From: JAWKOK01 sp963698255
GTDB taxonomy: Bacteria; Chloroflexota; Anaerolineae; Caldilineales; Caldilineaceae
Direction of reading: 5' to 3'
DNA: 64,000 nt
Assembly: GCA_963698255.1 (NCBI GenBank)
Contig: CAVOQD010000004.1
Span: 1-64,000, forward strand
The notes under the pieces are model-generated. The model had not been told where the DNA came from and ran no database searches. It worked only from the letters and a program-made list of their open reading frames with translations. The position numbers and the translations under genes were made by a program. This document shows, piece by piece, positions 55,187 to 64,000 of this stretch (its first letter is position 1; every line of letters starts with the position of its first letter).

Positions 55187-56161
55187 ATGACAGCCATTTC
55201 CGAAGTCGACTTGGCGGCGCTTGCATCCCTGGGCGTCGAGGTTCGCCGGGGTGTCTCGCTGGCGCCGATGACGACCATGAAGATCGGCGGCCAGGCAGAG
55301 GTTTACGCAGATGTCACGAACCTTCAACAACTGATAGATCTGGTGCGATGGGCGCAGGCCAGCCATGTGGACTATTTCGTCCTTGGCGGCGGCAGCAACA
55401 TTCTGATCAGTGATGCCGGAATGCGGGGCCTGGTCATCCACAATCGTTGCCGCACGGTCCGATTGGTCGATTTGCCGACGGGTAAACCGCTGTCCGGACT
55501 GGACCACGAGCAAGGCGTCTACGCAGAGAGCGGCGCCGCCATGGCCGGGGTCGCCCGCTATTGTGTCCGTGCCGCGCTGGGCGGATTGGAGTGGGCGGTC
55601 AGCGTGCCGGGCACCATCGGCGGGGCGGTGGTCGGCAATGCCGGCGCCCATGGCGGCGAGATCCGCGACAATTTGATTGCCGCCCGGATTCTGGAAACGG
55701 ACGGTCAGATTGTTGAGCGGACGGCCAGCGAACTGGGCTACGCCTACCGGGACAGCGTGCTCAAGCGGCGCAGGCCGTTGCAGGCGGGACAGTTTCCTGT
55801 CGTACTGGCAGCCATCTTTCGGCTGGCGAGCGGCGATGCGGAAGCGATCAAGCAGCGGGCCGACGGCTATCTGACTCACCGACGGCGCACACAGCCGGCT
55901 GAGCCAAGCCTGGGCAGCACGTTCAAGAATCCGCCGGACGATCATGCCGGGCGGCTGATCGAAGCAGCAGGGCTGAAAGGCAAACGGATTGGCGGGGTCG
56001 AAGTGAGTCAAGTTCATGCCAACTTCTTCATCAACCCCGGCGGCGTGGGGGCGGCCAGTGCAGCCGATGTGATGGCGCTGATCGAACATGTGCAGGCTGT
56101 GGTTGAGTCGAAATTTGGCGTGCGTCTGCAACCGGAAATCCAGTTGGCGGGCGATTGGTGA
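55187..56161 (+). CDS. murB: UDP-N-acetylenolpyruvoylglucosamine reductase
   Basis: FAD- and NADPH-dependent enzyme completing UDP-MurNAc. 324 residues, intact. FAD site MTTMKIGGQAEVYADV and LGGGSNILISDAGMRGLVI; active-site Ser in EPSLGSTFKNPPDDHAG; C-terminal VSQVHANFFINPGG. This is the shorter type II MurB, lacking the extra loop of the E. coli enzyme. It begins five bases after murC. Confidence 0.95.
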   Translation: MTAISEVDLAALASLGVEVRRGVSLAPMTTMKIGGQAEVYADVTNLQQLIDLVRWAQASHVDYFVLGGGSNILISDAGMRGLVIHNRCRTVRLVDLPTGKPLSGLDHEQGVYAESGAAMAGVARYCVRAALGGLEWAVSVPGTIGGAVVGNAGAHGGEIRDNLIAARILETDGQIVERTASELGYAYRDSVLKRRRPLQAGQFPVVLAAIFRLASGDAEAIKQRADGYLTHRRRTQPAEPSLGSTFKNPPDDHAGRLIEAAGLKGKRIGGVEVSQVHANFFINPGGVGAASAADVMALIEHVQAVVESKFGVRLQPEIQLAGDW

Positions 56162-56198
56162 ATCGAAAAATGTCGGTAACTATTCAGGCTGGGGTGTA

Positions 56199-56290
56199 AA
56201 TGGACCGCGGATTCGGCGGATGAGGCTGATTCCCGCGGATAAAATTCGAATCAATCCGGTTCTATCTGCCTGATTCGCCTAATCCGCGGT
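56199..56290. repeat. Imperfect palindromic CGGATT-type intergenic repeat
   Basis: Arms ACCGCGGATTCGGCGGATGA (from 56203) and TTCGCCTAATCCGCGGT (to 56291) pair with few mismatches around a central GCGGATAAAATTCGAATC. It sits between murB and ddl inside the operon. Related modules lie at 21554 and 24465. Confidence 0.55.
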
Positions 56291-56362
56291 CTATCAGCGT
56301 ATGGCGAAATAGTTACCAATGTTCGTAATAGAGAATGTAATAAACAGAGCGTAAAGTGAAAT

Positions 56363-57511
56363 ATGAGCCTGAACGGGCATTTACGCGTTGGCGTTGTCTT
56401 TGGTGGTCGCAGCGGCGAACATGAAGTCTCGCTCAACAGCGCACAAAACGTAATCGAAGCATTGAGGCGGGCCGGCCACCATGTGATTCCTATCGGGATC
56501 AGCGGTGAGGGACGCTGGTTGACCCATGGCGATCCCTACGCCAAACTGACATCCGCGGCTGGTTCGGCGACCGATATCGATTCCGTTACGATGTCTGAAG
56601 GTGTTGAAGTAGCCGACAGCGCCGACGTTGACATCGATGAGGATAGTTGGGCGCTTTTGCCCCACGCCGATCAGGCCCAACCGTTGCCCGCCATCGACGT
56701 CATCTTCCCGGTTCTGCACGGCACCTACGGCGAAGACGGCACCATCCAGGGGTTGCTGGAGATGGCGAATCTTCCCTATGTCGGATGCGGTGTGCTGGCC
56801 AGCGCCGTCGCCATGGATAAAGCTGTCTCCAAGTTGATCTTCGAGCAGATCGGCCTGCGGCAATCGCCGTACACGGTGGCGAAACGCAGTCACTGGCAGG
56901 CCGATCCGGATGTCGTGTTGGCCGCGGTCGAAGCGGCGCTCGACTATCCGGTCTTCGTCAAACCGGCCAATCTGGGCAGCAGCGTCGGTATCAGCAAGGC
57001 CGCCACGAAGCGTGAGTTGGCCGCAGCCATTGACCTGGCCTGCCGATATGACCGCAAGATCGTGATCGAGGAGGCGGTGCCCAATGTCCGGGAGATCGAG
57101 GTCAGCGTGCTGGGAAACGAAGATCCCATCGCCAGCCTGCCCGGCGAGATTGTGCCCGCCAACGAGTTCTACGACTATGCGGCCAAATATTTGGATGACA
57201 ACAGCCGGCTTCTAATACCGGCCCCGTTGTCTGAGGAGACATTGGCCAGCGTTCAGGAGATGGCGATTCAGGCGTTTCTGGCCGTCGACGGCGAGGGCCT
57301 GGCACGGGTCGATTTTCTGCTGGATGACGCCAACGGCGAAGTCTATCTGAACGAGATCAATACCATGCCCGGCTTCACCCGCATCAGCATGTATCCCAAG
57401 CTCTGGGAGGCGAGCGGCATCAGCTACCCGCAGCTTGTCGACCGGCTGCTGCGTCTGGCGTTGGAACGGCACCAGGATCGCCAACAGAACAGCACATCAT
57501 TCGGCAGTTAG
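56363..57511 (+). CDS. ddl: D-alanine-D-alanine ligase
   Basis: ATP-grasp ligase making the dipeptide used by MurF. 382 residues, intact. VVFGGRSGEHEVSLNSA, HGTYGEDGTIQGLLE, VFVKPANLGSSVGISK, EFYDYAAKYLDD (the Tyr marks the D-Ala rather than D-Lac type) and LNEINTMPGFT. It lies about 200 bases after murB, beyond the palindromic repeat. ATG 56363 begins MSLNGHLRVGVVF. Confidence 0.95.
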   Translation: MSLNGHLRVGVVFGGRSGEHEVSLNSAQNVIEALRRAGHHVIPIGISGEGRWLTHGDPYAKLTSAAGSATDIDSVTMSEGVEVADSADVDIDEDSWALLPHADQAQPLPAIDVIFPVLHGTYGEDGTIQGLLEMANLPYVGCGVLASAVAMDKAVSKLIFEQIGLRQSPYTVAKRSHWQADPDVVLAAVEAALDYPVFVKPANLGSSVGISKAATKRELAAAIDLACRYDRKIVIEEAVPNVREIEVSVLGNEDPIASLPGEIVPANEFYDYAAKYLDDNSRLLIPAPLSEETLASVQEMAIQAFLAVDGEGLARVDFLLDDANGEVYLNEINTMPGFTRISMYPKLWEASGISYPQLVDRLLRLALERHQDRQQNSTSFGS

Positions 57512-57527
57512 TTCAGATATCGAGTCT

Positions 57528-58462
57528 ATGACGAGCAAGACGACAACCAGGCGCACAGCGCAACGCAAAGCAGAACCCTACAGAAAGGCCCCGCGCAAGC
57601 GAAAGTCTCTGAAGCGTCGTCGCGCATTTCAGTCGAACTTGCCCCAATTGGCCAGGGCGGAACTGGTCAAGCTGCGGATGCCGCGACTTTTCTCGTCCTC
57701 GCCGTTCCTGGTTCAACTGGAGCGGCCGGCACGGGAGCAAACTGGTCAGTGTTCTGTTGATGGTTCTGGCTGTGACCGGCGTTCTCTGGGTACACATGGA
57801 CACCCACTGGTTTGTCTATGCAGACACAGTTGACTTCGAGAACCTCTCCTATCTGACGCCGGAGGAACTCTATCCGGCCGACCGAGTTGGAAGGAATGAG
57901 CGTCTTCTGGATACTGCCGGATCAGGTGAGCGAGCAGATTGCGGCGCACCCGTATGTGGCCGATGTCGATATCCATGTCTCGCTGCCCAATCGGGTGACC
58001 ATTGATGTGGCTGAACAGAAGCCCATCGCTGTCTGGATGACGGCCGACGGTCCCCTGTGGGTCCTGCCGGACGGATCGGCGCTGGAAGTTCGCACGACAA
58101 CCGATCGTCCGCTTGAGGCGCAGTTGTTGGATGAGGAAGGCCGCATGTTGCCGACGATTGTTGATATCCAGCAGGCTGCGGTTTCGGTCAAGGCCAAACA
58201 TCTTGCCCTCGATCCAGACGTGTTGGAGAGTGCATTGGCGCTGATGGCGGAGATGCCTGGGCTGGACAGCGTACGCTACAACAAAGGCGTCGGGTTAAAT
58301 TTCGCTCTGCCGGATACAGACTACTGGGTCTATTGGGGCGATGGGCTCGATCTGAGCCACAAACTGGAGAATTTGACGCTCAGTCGGCGTCTGTTGGACT
58401 CAGGCGAATATACAGGGCAGATTGTGGATGTTCGGTACAAGGATCATCCGATCATCCGTTGA
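57528..58462 (+). CDS. ftsQ: FtsQ/DivIB-like division protein (two frame breaks)
   Basis: Bitopic divisome protein. Basic cytoplasmic N-terminus (MTSKTTTRRTAQRKAEPYRK), then after a break one helix (SVLLMVLAVTGVLWV), then the POTRA region VDFENLSYLTPEEL and, after a second break, GMSVFWILPDQVSEQI, DVDIHVSLPNRVTIDVAE and QKPIAVW. The C-terminus VDVRYKDHPIIR is typical. Breaks near 57735 (GCACGGGAGC) and 57883 (GCCGACCGAG) each need one base removed. About 310 residues after repair. Between ddl and ftsA as expected. Confidence 0.9.
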
Positions 58463-58553
58463 CCGGGTAGAAATATTGGACGAGGAGAAACAACCCCTTG
58501 TCAACCATGGCGCAATTCATCGGTAACTGACGAATCTAGACACGAGGTTTCTT

Positions 58554-59823
58554 GTGCGAGAGGTCATCTCTGCAATCGACATTGGCACCACCAAAATCTG
58601 CGTGTTGACCGCCGAGGTCATCCACGACCGACTTGGGCAACCTTGCGCTCAATATTCTGGGCGAGGGACAGGCGCCCAGCCAAGGCATCCGGCGTGGCGT
58701 GGTCGTCAACGTGCCGGAAGTGACTGCCGCGGTCGGCGAGGCGGTCGAGCGCTGCGAGCGTGCGGCCGGCCGGGAGGTGCTCAGCGCCTATGTCGGGCAT
58801 TGCAGGCAGCCACATCCAGACGTTCAACAGCCGCGGCATCAGCCCCATCGATCGGGCGGTCGGCGTGACCAACGCCGACATGCAGCGGGCGTTGGATGCC
58901 GCTCGTGCGGTCGCTCTGCCCAAAAACCAGGAGGTCATCCATACCATCGCCCGCACGTGGACGGTGGACGGGCACGGCGATGTGCAGAACCCGGTCGGCA
59001 TGACCGGCGTGCGCCTGGAAGTGGATGCCCACATCATCACCGGCAGCACAACGGCCGTGGGCAATCTGGTTCAATGTGTGGTGACCCACGGCATTGATAT
59101 CGACGAACTCGTGCTCGAACCATTGGCCAGCAACGAGGCGGTACTGAAGCCGGACGAGCGGCGCATGGGCGTGGCGGTTGTGGACATGGGCGGCGGCACC
59201 ACCGATATCGCCGTCTTCATCGACGGGCGGCTGGCCTTTACCGAGATCATCGATATGGGCGGCAACCATTTCACCCACGATCTGGCGGTCGGCCTGCATG
59301 CTCCGTTCGATACCGCCGAAGAGCTGAAACTGCGCTACGGCCAGGTCATACCGGAGCGGGTGGCCGAAGACGAAAAGGTGTGGGCATCGGTCTTCGGCGA
59401 GAAGGCGGAGCGCAATTTCAGCCGCCGTTTCATCAGCGAAGTGCTGGAAGCGCGGGCCTGGACATGTTTGAGATCATCGGCGATACGCTGACGAACAACA
59501 ACTATCTGGACCGCCTGCCCGCCGGGGTTGTTCTGACCGGCGGATCGAGCCAATTGACCGGGCTGGTCGAATCTGGGGCGCAGCACCATGGCCATGCCGG
59601 CCCGGATCGGACGGCCGACGAGTGAATTGATTCCCGTGACCGGTCTCAGCCGTGGTCTGGAATCGCCGGCCTACGCCACCAGCGTCGGTCTGATGGTCTG
59701 GGGTCTGCATGAGGATGCCCGCTCGGTTCACATTCGGTTTGACGCTGACCAGACCGGGCGAAACCGGCCCTGATCTGGACACGGCAAGCGGCGCGTTGGC
59801 TGCGCAATCTGCTGCCGGGATAA
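58554..59823 (+). CDS. ftsA: FtsA cell-division actin homologue (five frame breaks)
   Basis: Membrane-anchored actin-like ATPase that tethers FtsZ. Parts in order: VISAIDIGTTKICVL; DLGNLALNILGEGQ and SQGIRRGVVVNV; GIAGSHIQTFNSRG, PLASNEAVLKPDERRMG and VVDMGGGTTDIAVF; LPAGVVLTGGSSQLTGL; MPARIGRPTSELIPV and ATSVGLMVWGL; and the amphipathic membrane tail ARWLRNLLPG. Breaks near 58629, 58796 and 59577 need one base removed; those near 59456 and 59757 need one added. The start is GTG 58554 with GAGG upstream; the end is TAA at 59821-59823. Every segment is well conserved, so recent error is more likely than decay. Confidence 0.9.
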
Positions 59824-59905
59824 ATTTACGCTATCAACTGCATTCAAATATACGTTATCCGTACCGTCGTTAGACGCACCCCTCAGTACCAAAAAGGAGC
59901 CGCAC

Positions 59906-61037
59906 ATGACCCGCAAGAACATGCAGCCGCAATACGTTGAAAACTACGCCCGCATCAAGGTGGTCGGCGTAGGTGGCGGTGGACAGAATGCCGTCAACCG
60001 AATGATCGAGGAGGGCATCCAAGGCGTCGAATTCATCGCCGTCAACACGGATGCCCAGGCATTGATGCTTTCCAGCGCGCCCCAGCGCGTACGCATCGGT
60101 GAGAAGTTGACCAAAGGCCTTGGCTCCGGCGGTAACCCGGAGATCGGCCAACGCGCTGCCGAGGAGAGCAAGGAGGACATCATGGAGATGGTCACCGGCT
60201 CGGACATGGTCTTTGTGACCGCAGGCATGGGCGGCGGCACAGGTTCGGGCGCGGCCGCCGTCGTCGCCGACTGCGCACGCCAATCCGGCGCACTGACCAT
60301 CGGCGTGGTGACTCGTCCCTTCACCTTCGAAGGAGCCCAGCGCCGCCGCGTGGCCGAGACGCGCCTTGGAGATGCTCAGGGAAAACGTCGATACGTTGAT
60401 CGCCATTCCCAATGATCGACTGCTCCAGATCGTCGATCGCAAGGCCGGCATCAACCAGGCGTTTCGCATGGCGGATGACGTGCTGCGCCAGGGCATCCAA
60501 GGCATTAGTGAACTGATTACGGTTCCCGGACTCATCAACTTGGACTTTGCGGATGTGCGTTCCGTCATGATCGAGGGCGGTTCGGCATTGATGGCCATTG
60601 GCCGTGGCAGCGGCGAGAACGGCGCCAAGGAAGCGGCCGAGCAGGCCATCCACAGCGCGCTGCTGGATGTCTCTATCGACGGCGCGCGTTCGATCCTCTT
60701 CAACATCAAGGGCGGCGAAGATCTGAGCCTCTTCGAGGTCAATGAAGCGGCCGAGACCGTGCGGGCCAATTCGCATCCCGAAGCCAACATCATCTTCGGC
60801 GCCGTCATCGATCCCGAGATGGCGGATGAGGTGCACTTGACCGTGATCGCCACCGGCTTTGACAAGCCCGAGCCGCAGGACCCGCTGAGCTATGCACAGC
60901 GAGCCTTCGACAGCCAGACCCGCCGCCCGGAGCCGAAGCGGGATGCGCCGGCGTTCGATCCGGCGACACGCACCTTCGAAAAAGATGACCTGGACATCCC
61001 GGCCTTCCTGCGTCGCCAGCAGTCCAATGGCCGATAG
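59906..61037 (+). CDS. ftsZ: FtsZ cell-division GTPase (one-base frame break)
   Basis: Tubulin-like Z-ring protein. IKVVGVGGGGQNAVNRMI, the GTP loop AGMGGGTGSGAAAVVA, the break near 60365 (ACGCGCCTTGG, one base too many) joining RRRVAETR to LEMLRENVDTLIAIPND, then the T7 loop NLDFADVRSVM. The C-terminal peptide DLDIPAFLRRQ is present for FtsA binding. About 377 residues after repair. AAGGAG lies nine bases before ATG 59906. Last gene of the operon. Confidence 0.95.
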
Positions 61038-61057
61038 CTGCATTTGAGCATACATCC

Positions 61058-61107
61058 AATTGAAATAGAGAAGGGGCGCCAATTGGCGCCCCTTCTCTAT
61101 TTCAATT
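61058..61107. terminator. 50-bp perfect palindrome: terminator of the dcw operon
   Basis: Twenty-five bases (61058-61082, ending GGGGCGCCAA) are followed at once by their exact complement (61083-61107). It starts 20 bases after the ftsZ stop. The stem has a GC core GGGGCGCC and an A/T-rich base, so it can act as a strong bidirectional terminator. Confidence 0.85.
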
Positions 61108-61214
61108 CCGGATCTGCAACGACCTTACAACACCCAACCTTAAAATTTCCAACCAATCGAAAATCCGATCCGCAAAAAAATGTCGAACCAGTGGTAGAAC
61201 GCTTGTTTCGTCAC

Positions 61215-61243
61215 TTGCTGGCCCTTTGGATGTGTGCTATACT
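61215..61243 (+). promoter_or_regulatory. nrdR: Promoter candidate for nrdR
   Basis: TTGCTG (61215-61220) and TATACT (61238-61243) with a 17-base spacer. It lies 88 bases before the nrdR ATG and after the ftsZ terminator. Confidence 0.55.
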
Positions 61244-61331
61244 TCATGCCCGCACCCCTAGATGTAGTAGTTCTTGCTTCTTCAACAACGATATGCGGTA
61301 TTTTTTTGATGTGTGATTAGGTCTGTCGAAA

Positions 61332-61805
61332 ATGCGCTGTCCGCACTGTAAGTCTGAAAAACATAAGGTGTTGGACACGCGCGTGGCCGGTGACGCCATT
61401 CGGCGTCGACGGCGTTGCGAGGCCTGTGGCCTGCGCTTCACAACCTATGAACACATCGCCGCCAATCTTCTGGTGGTGAAGAGCGATGGCCGGCGGGAAC
61501 CGTTTGATCGGCAGAAGTTGCTCTCCGGCATCCAAATTGCCGCGGTCAAACGTCCAATCAGCCGTGAGACCATCGAAAATGTCGTTGTCAAAGTTGAAGA
61601 ATCACTGCACAGTCAGGGGCGCGCCGAGGTCCCCAGCGAGACCATCGGTTCATTGGTGCTCGATCATCTCGCAGATGTCGATCAGGTCGCATACATCCGA
61701 TTCGCCAGCGTCTATCTGGACCTGGGTGACCTGACCGAGATTCGTGGTGAGATTGAGCGTCTCATGAACCGACAGCAACCGCAACTCGCTAACAATCCAG
61801 ACTAG
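61332..61805 (+). CDS. nrdR: Transcriptional repressor NrdR
   Basis: A 157-residue zinc-ribbon and ATP-cone repressor of ribonucleotide reductase genes. The ribbon is MRCPHCKS with CEACGLRFTTYE; the ATP cone begins VVKSDGRREPFDRQKLLSGI. Length is normal. It is next to a class II reductase, its expected target. The hallmark 16-bp NrdR boxes are not evident upstream of that gene. Confidence 0.96.
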   Translation: MRCPHCKSEKHKVLDTRVAGDAIRRRRRCEACGLRFTTYEHIAANLLVVKSDGRREPFDRQKLLSGIQIAAVKRPISRETIENVVVKVEESLHSQGRAEVPSETIGSLVLDHLADVDQVAYIRFASVYLDLGDLTEIRGEIERLMNRQQPQLANNPD

Positions 61806-61928
61806 TCGATTGCATAGAAGCGCTAGTAAGTAGCTTGACAAGGCAATGGCGCCTGTCGTCAGGCCATGTTTTGCGTATACCAGTGGCCAACGCACGAAAG
61901 CAGCACAGTGCAGGGAAAGGCTACTCCA

Positions 61929-62267
61929 ATGAATAAACGCGATCGCAAAACGGCATTAAGTCGGGAATTTCGGAGATTCAAGGGCATAAGAAAGGGAAAA
62001 TTTATGTCCAATTCAGATAAACACTATTCTTTCTGGACACTTTCGGAAAGAATTAGCGGATCGAAAGATGAACTTACTTTTGATGATATTCAAGATAGCG
62101 CATGGAACGAAGTGCTAAGCGCAGAACTCGAAGGTCTTCAAACTTGCGAAGTCCATTGCTATGGCACATGGAGATATGATCGTCCAAAGGAGCCACGTCC
62201 AGCATGCGATGAGGATCTATTATGGGGAGAGATATGGCGCAGTGAAGCCACAATTACTTCTCTCTAA
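61929..62267 (+). CDS. Hypothetical protein in an AT-richer patch
   Basis: An open frame of 112 residues (MNKRDRKTALSREF...), ending GEIWRSEATITSL. A shorter form from ATG 62004 (MSNSDKHYSFWTLSE) has AAAGGG upstream and may be the true start. The sequence is acidic in its second half (SKDELTFDDIQDSAW). Codon use is AT-richer than in flanking genes, suggesting recent acquisition. No family recognised. Confidence 0.4.
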   Translation: MNKRDRKTALSREFRRFKGIRKGKFMSNSDKHYSFWTLSERISGSKDELTFDDIQDSAWNEVLSAELEGLQTCEVHCYGTWRYDRPKEPRPACDEDLLWGEIWRSEATITSL

Positions 62268-62382
62268 CGTTGGCGCTGGAGTTTTTTCCAATCTGTTGTG
62301 GCACATGGCTTCAAATGGACTTGGTTGGTTAGCAGGAATCGTTTTTTTGGTACTGTTGGTTGTCAATATTCTCCTGAGTTGA
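62242..62382 (+). CDS. Possible small hydrophobic protein (46 aa)
   Basis: The frame from GTG 62242 overlaps the previous ORF by 26 bases and reads VKPQLLLSNVGAGVFSNLL, then a strong helix (WLAGIVFLVLLVVNILLS) at the C-terminus. It could be a tail-anchored peptide or, given the frame breaks elsewhere, the true C-terminus of the upstream ORF in another frame. Confidence 0.3.
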   Translation: MKPQLLLSNVGAGVFSNLLWHMASNGLGWLAGIVFLVLLVVNILLS

Positions 62383-62412
62383 CCGTTTCCTTTCTGATTC
62401 ATCGGTAGAATT

Positions 62413-62469
62413 TGACATTTCACTGTCAGGACCATCTTTGTTCAAAGATGGTCCTACAGTGAAATGTCA
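62413..62469. terminator. 28-bp hairpin between the hypothetical ORFs and nrdJ
   Basis: TGACATTTCACTGT plus CAGGACCATCTTTG (62413-62440), TT, then CAAAGATGGTCCT plus ACAGTGAAATGTCA (62443-62469). The pairing is complete except for one bulged C. There is no long T-run; it could be a terminator or a small palindromic repeat. Confidence 0.55.
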
Positions 62470-62614
62470 CCGTCACATAATTTACGGTTGAGTTTCGCAG
62501 TCACGATTACGTGTTCTCAATTGAAAAGATGTTCATATTGGTTAGTTTTATCAGATTGCAGTTTGTCCAGTACAAAGTCGTATTTCGTAGTAGCACAAGA
62601 CAGGAAGGGCCCAA

Positions 62615-64000
62615 ATGAGCGATAGCAACCCCGTTGACGTACAAGTAGTTTCCGTTTCCAATGGCTACCATAACGGTAATGGATACATGAATGGCAACGG
62701 TAGTAACGGCGCCATCGAGATTTCGATACCGGAGACAATCGTCAAGCGCGACGGTCGTGTGGTCAATTTTGATGCCCAGCGGATCGAGACAGCGCTGCTG
62801 CGCTGCTTCAACAGCCTGGGCAAGGAGGCTGGAACGCCGCTGCCTGAGTTGGTGCAGCGAGCCGTCAACATCGTCGCTGCTAAGCACGAGACGCCCAGCG
62901 TCGAGCAGGTGCAGGATATCGTCGAGACTGTGCTGTTGGCAGCCGGCGAATATGAGGCGGCCAAGCACTACATCCTCTATCGCGCCGAACGGGCCAAACT
63001 GCGTGAATTGAGCCCTGTGCCGGATGAGGTACGCGCCAAGTTCGCCGAGTCTGACGACTATTTCCCGACCCAGTTGCAGAAATTCCAGTTCTACGACAAA
63101 TATGCCCGTTTCAGCTATCGCAACATGCGGCGCGAGACCTGGGTGGAGACTGTCGAACGCACCATGGACTTCCTGCGCGAGCTTTCGGACAACAAGCTGT
63201 CAGACGAGACCTACCAGCGTGTCCACGACGGCATCCTCAACATGCAGGCCATGCCCTCCATGCGCATGCTGGCCATGGCCGGCCCGGCCGCGCGGCGCAG
63301 CAACATCACCATCTACAACTGTTCGTACATGCCCGCAGACAGTATTGACTCATTTGTTGAAGCACTTATTATTTCCATGAGCGGTTGCGGCGTCGGCTAT
63401 TCGGTCGAGCGCCACTATGTCGAGCAGTTCCCGCGTATTCGTCGCCAGCAGGGCGAAGAAGCGATCCAATACGTAGTGCCCGACTCGGCCGATGGCTGGG
63501 CGCAGGCGCTACGACTGGGCCTGGAGACCTGGTTCGAGGGCGGCGACGTCAAGTTCGACTATTCGGAGGTGCGACCGGCCGGCGCACCGCTGCTGACCAA
63601 GGGCGGACGGGCGTCCGGCCCTGAGCCGCTGCGCAAGATGCTCAACTTCGTGCGCGATCGCATTCTGGCCCGCCAAGGCAGCTTCATTCGGCCGCTGGAC
63701 GCCCACGACATCATGTGTGCGGTGGGCAATGCCGCCGTCTCCGGCGGCGTGCGCCGCACGGCCATGATCTCGCTCTTCGACATCGATGACAACGAGATGC
63801 GCTTCTGCAAGTCCGGCAACAACTTGACCGGCAACGAGCAGCGCTGGAATGCCAACAACTCGGCCGTCTGGCCCGACCGCGACATGACCCAGACCGAGAT
63901 CACCCGCTATCTGCTGGAGATGGTCGAGTCCGGCGCCGGCGAGCCGGGTATCTTCAGCCGTCGCGCCGCCATCAACACGCTGCCGGAGCGCCGTGAGCCG
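62615..64000 (+). CDS. nrdJ: Adenosylcobalamin-dependent (class II) ribonucleotide reductase, 5' part
   Basis: Reads to the window edge for 462 codons without a stop. An Asn/Gly-rich leader (SNGYHNGNGYMNGNGSNG) precedes an ATP cone (VKRDGRVVNFDAQRIETALL, about residues 43-130). The barrel follows with NITIYNCSYMPADSIDSF, ISMSGCGVGYSVERHY, NAAVSGGVRRTAMISLFD and NLTGNEQRWNANNSAVW, the pattern of monomeric RTPR-like class II enzymes. The finger-loop cysteine and radical site lie beyond the window. It makes deoxyribonucleotides without oxygen using B12. AGGAAGG lies eight bases before ATG 62615. I see no cobalamin riboswitch upstream. Confidence 0.92.
   Translation, partial: MSDSNPVDVQVVSVSNGYHNGNGYMNGNGSNGAIEISIPETIVKRDGRVVNFDAQRIETALLRCFNSLGKEAGTPLPELVQRAVNIVAAKHETPSVEQVQDIVETVLLAAGEYEAAKHYILYRAERAKLRELSPVPDEVRAKFAESDDYFPTQLQKFQFYDKYARFSYRNMRRETWVETVERTMDFLRELSDNKLSDETYQRVHDGILNMQAMPSMRMLAMAGPAARRSNITIYNCSYMPADSIDSFVEALIISMSGCGVGYSVERHYVEQFPRIRRQQGEEAIQYVVPDSADGWAQALRLGLETWFEGGDVKFDYSEVRPAGAPLLTKGGRASGPEPLRKMLNFVRDRILARQGSFIRPLDAHDIMCAVGNAAVSGGVRRTAMISLFDIDDNEMRFCKSGNNLTGNEQRWNANNSAVWPDRDMTQTEITRYLLEMVESGAGEPGIFSRRAAINTLPERREP

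Noticed and set aside
62470..62614. NrdR boxes or a cobalamin riboswitch before nrdJ
   Set aside because: No pair of 16-bp NrdR-type palindromes and no B12-box-like sequence could be found by eye.

Overview
The window reads as a chromosomal segment of a Chloroflexota bacterium, most likely from the Anaerolineae/Caldilineae side. The reasons are an AfsR/SARP-type regulator, a TIR/NB-ARC/WD40 giant, small Chloroflexota-type hypothetical proteins, a class II ribonucleotide reductase, rpoB and rpoC with large lineage-type insertions, and a secreted protein ending in an LPLV-K tail. This placement is inference from gene content, not from a tree. DNA is GC-rich, except for a few AT-richer patches (about 40.5-41.2 kb and 61.8-62.6 kb).

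Positions 1-22 kb are accessory. An IS21-family element (2-2573) sits on the 5' end of a two-gene conflict operon: a TIR-UvrD-type helicase protein with a C-terminal adaptor-like domain, directly abutting a TIR-NB-ARC-WD40 protein. Next come a mosaic of gene fragments (9.2-10.9 kb), a SARP/AfsR regulator, a 94-bp MITE-like element, a small protein, a beta-propeller lipoprotein, a kinase remnant, small membrane proteins, a HigBA-like pair, an MntA/HepT pair and a PHP phosphoesterase. A 122-bp direct repeat brackets the 10.8-17.2 kb segment.

Positions 22-31 kb carry general genes: RNase D, a PQQ-type sugar dehydrogenase, CorA, a NUDIX hydrolase, a CrtC/AttH-like lipoprotein, a Na/Pi cotransporter behind a Pho-box-like triple repeat, PurD and a DinB-family protein. 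From 31.7 to 40.4 kb is rpoBC on the minus strand, ended by a perfect bidirectional hairpin terminator.

From 41.2 to 61.1 kb is the division and cell-wall (dcw) operon on the plus strand: mraZ, rsmH, ftsL, ftsI/pbp, murF, mraY, murD, ftsW, murG, two membrane proteins, murC, murB, ddl, ftsQ, ftsA, ftsZ. It is preceded by a good sigma-70-type promoter with MraZ-box-like repeats and closed by a 50-bp perfect palindrome. murE is absent. The window ends with nrdR and the start of a class II ribonucleotide reductase.

A striking feature is about 20 single-base frame breaks in otherwise well-conserved genes (istA, the NB-ARC gene, SARP, the kinase, rpoB, mraZ, rsmH, mraY, murD, ftsW, murC, ftsQ, ftsA, ftsZ). 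About 17 of them need one base removed to restore the protein. They share no slippery motif, so I read most of them as consensus or sequencing insertions, and I describe each gene as one locus across its breaks.
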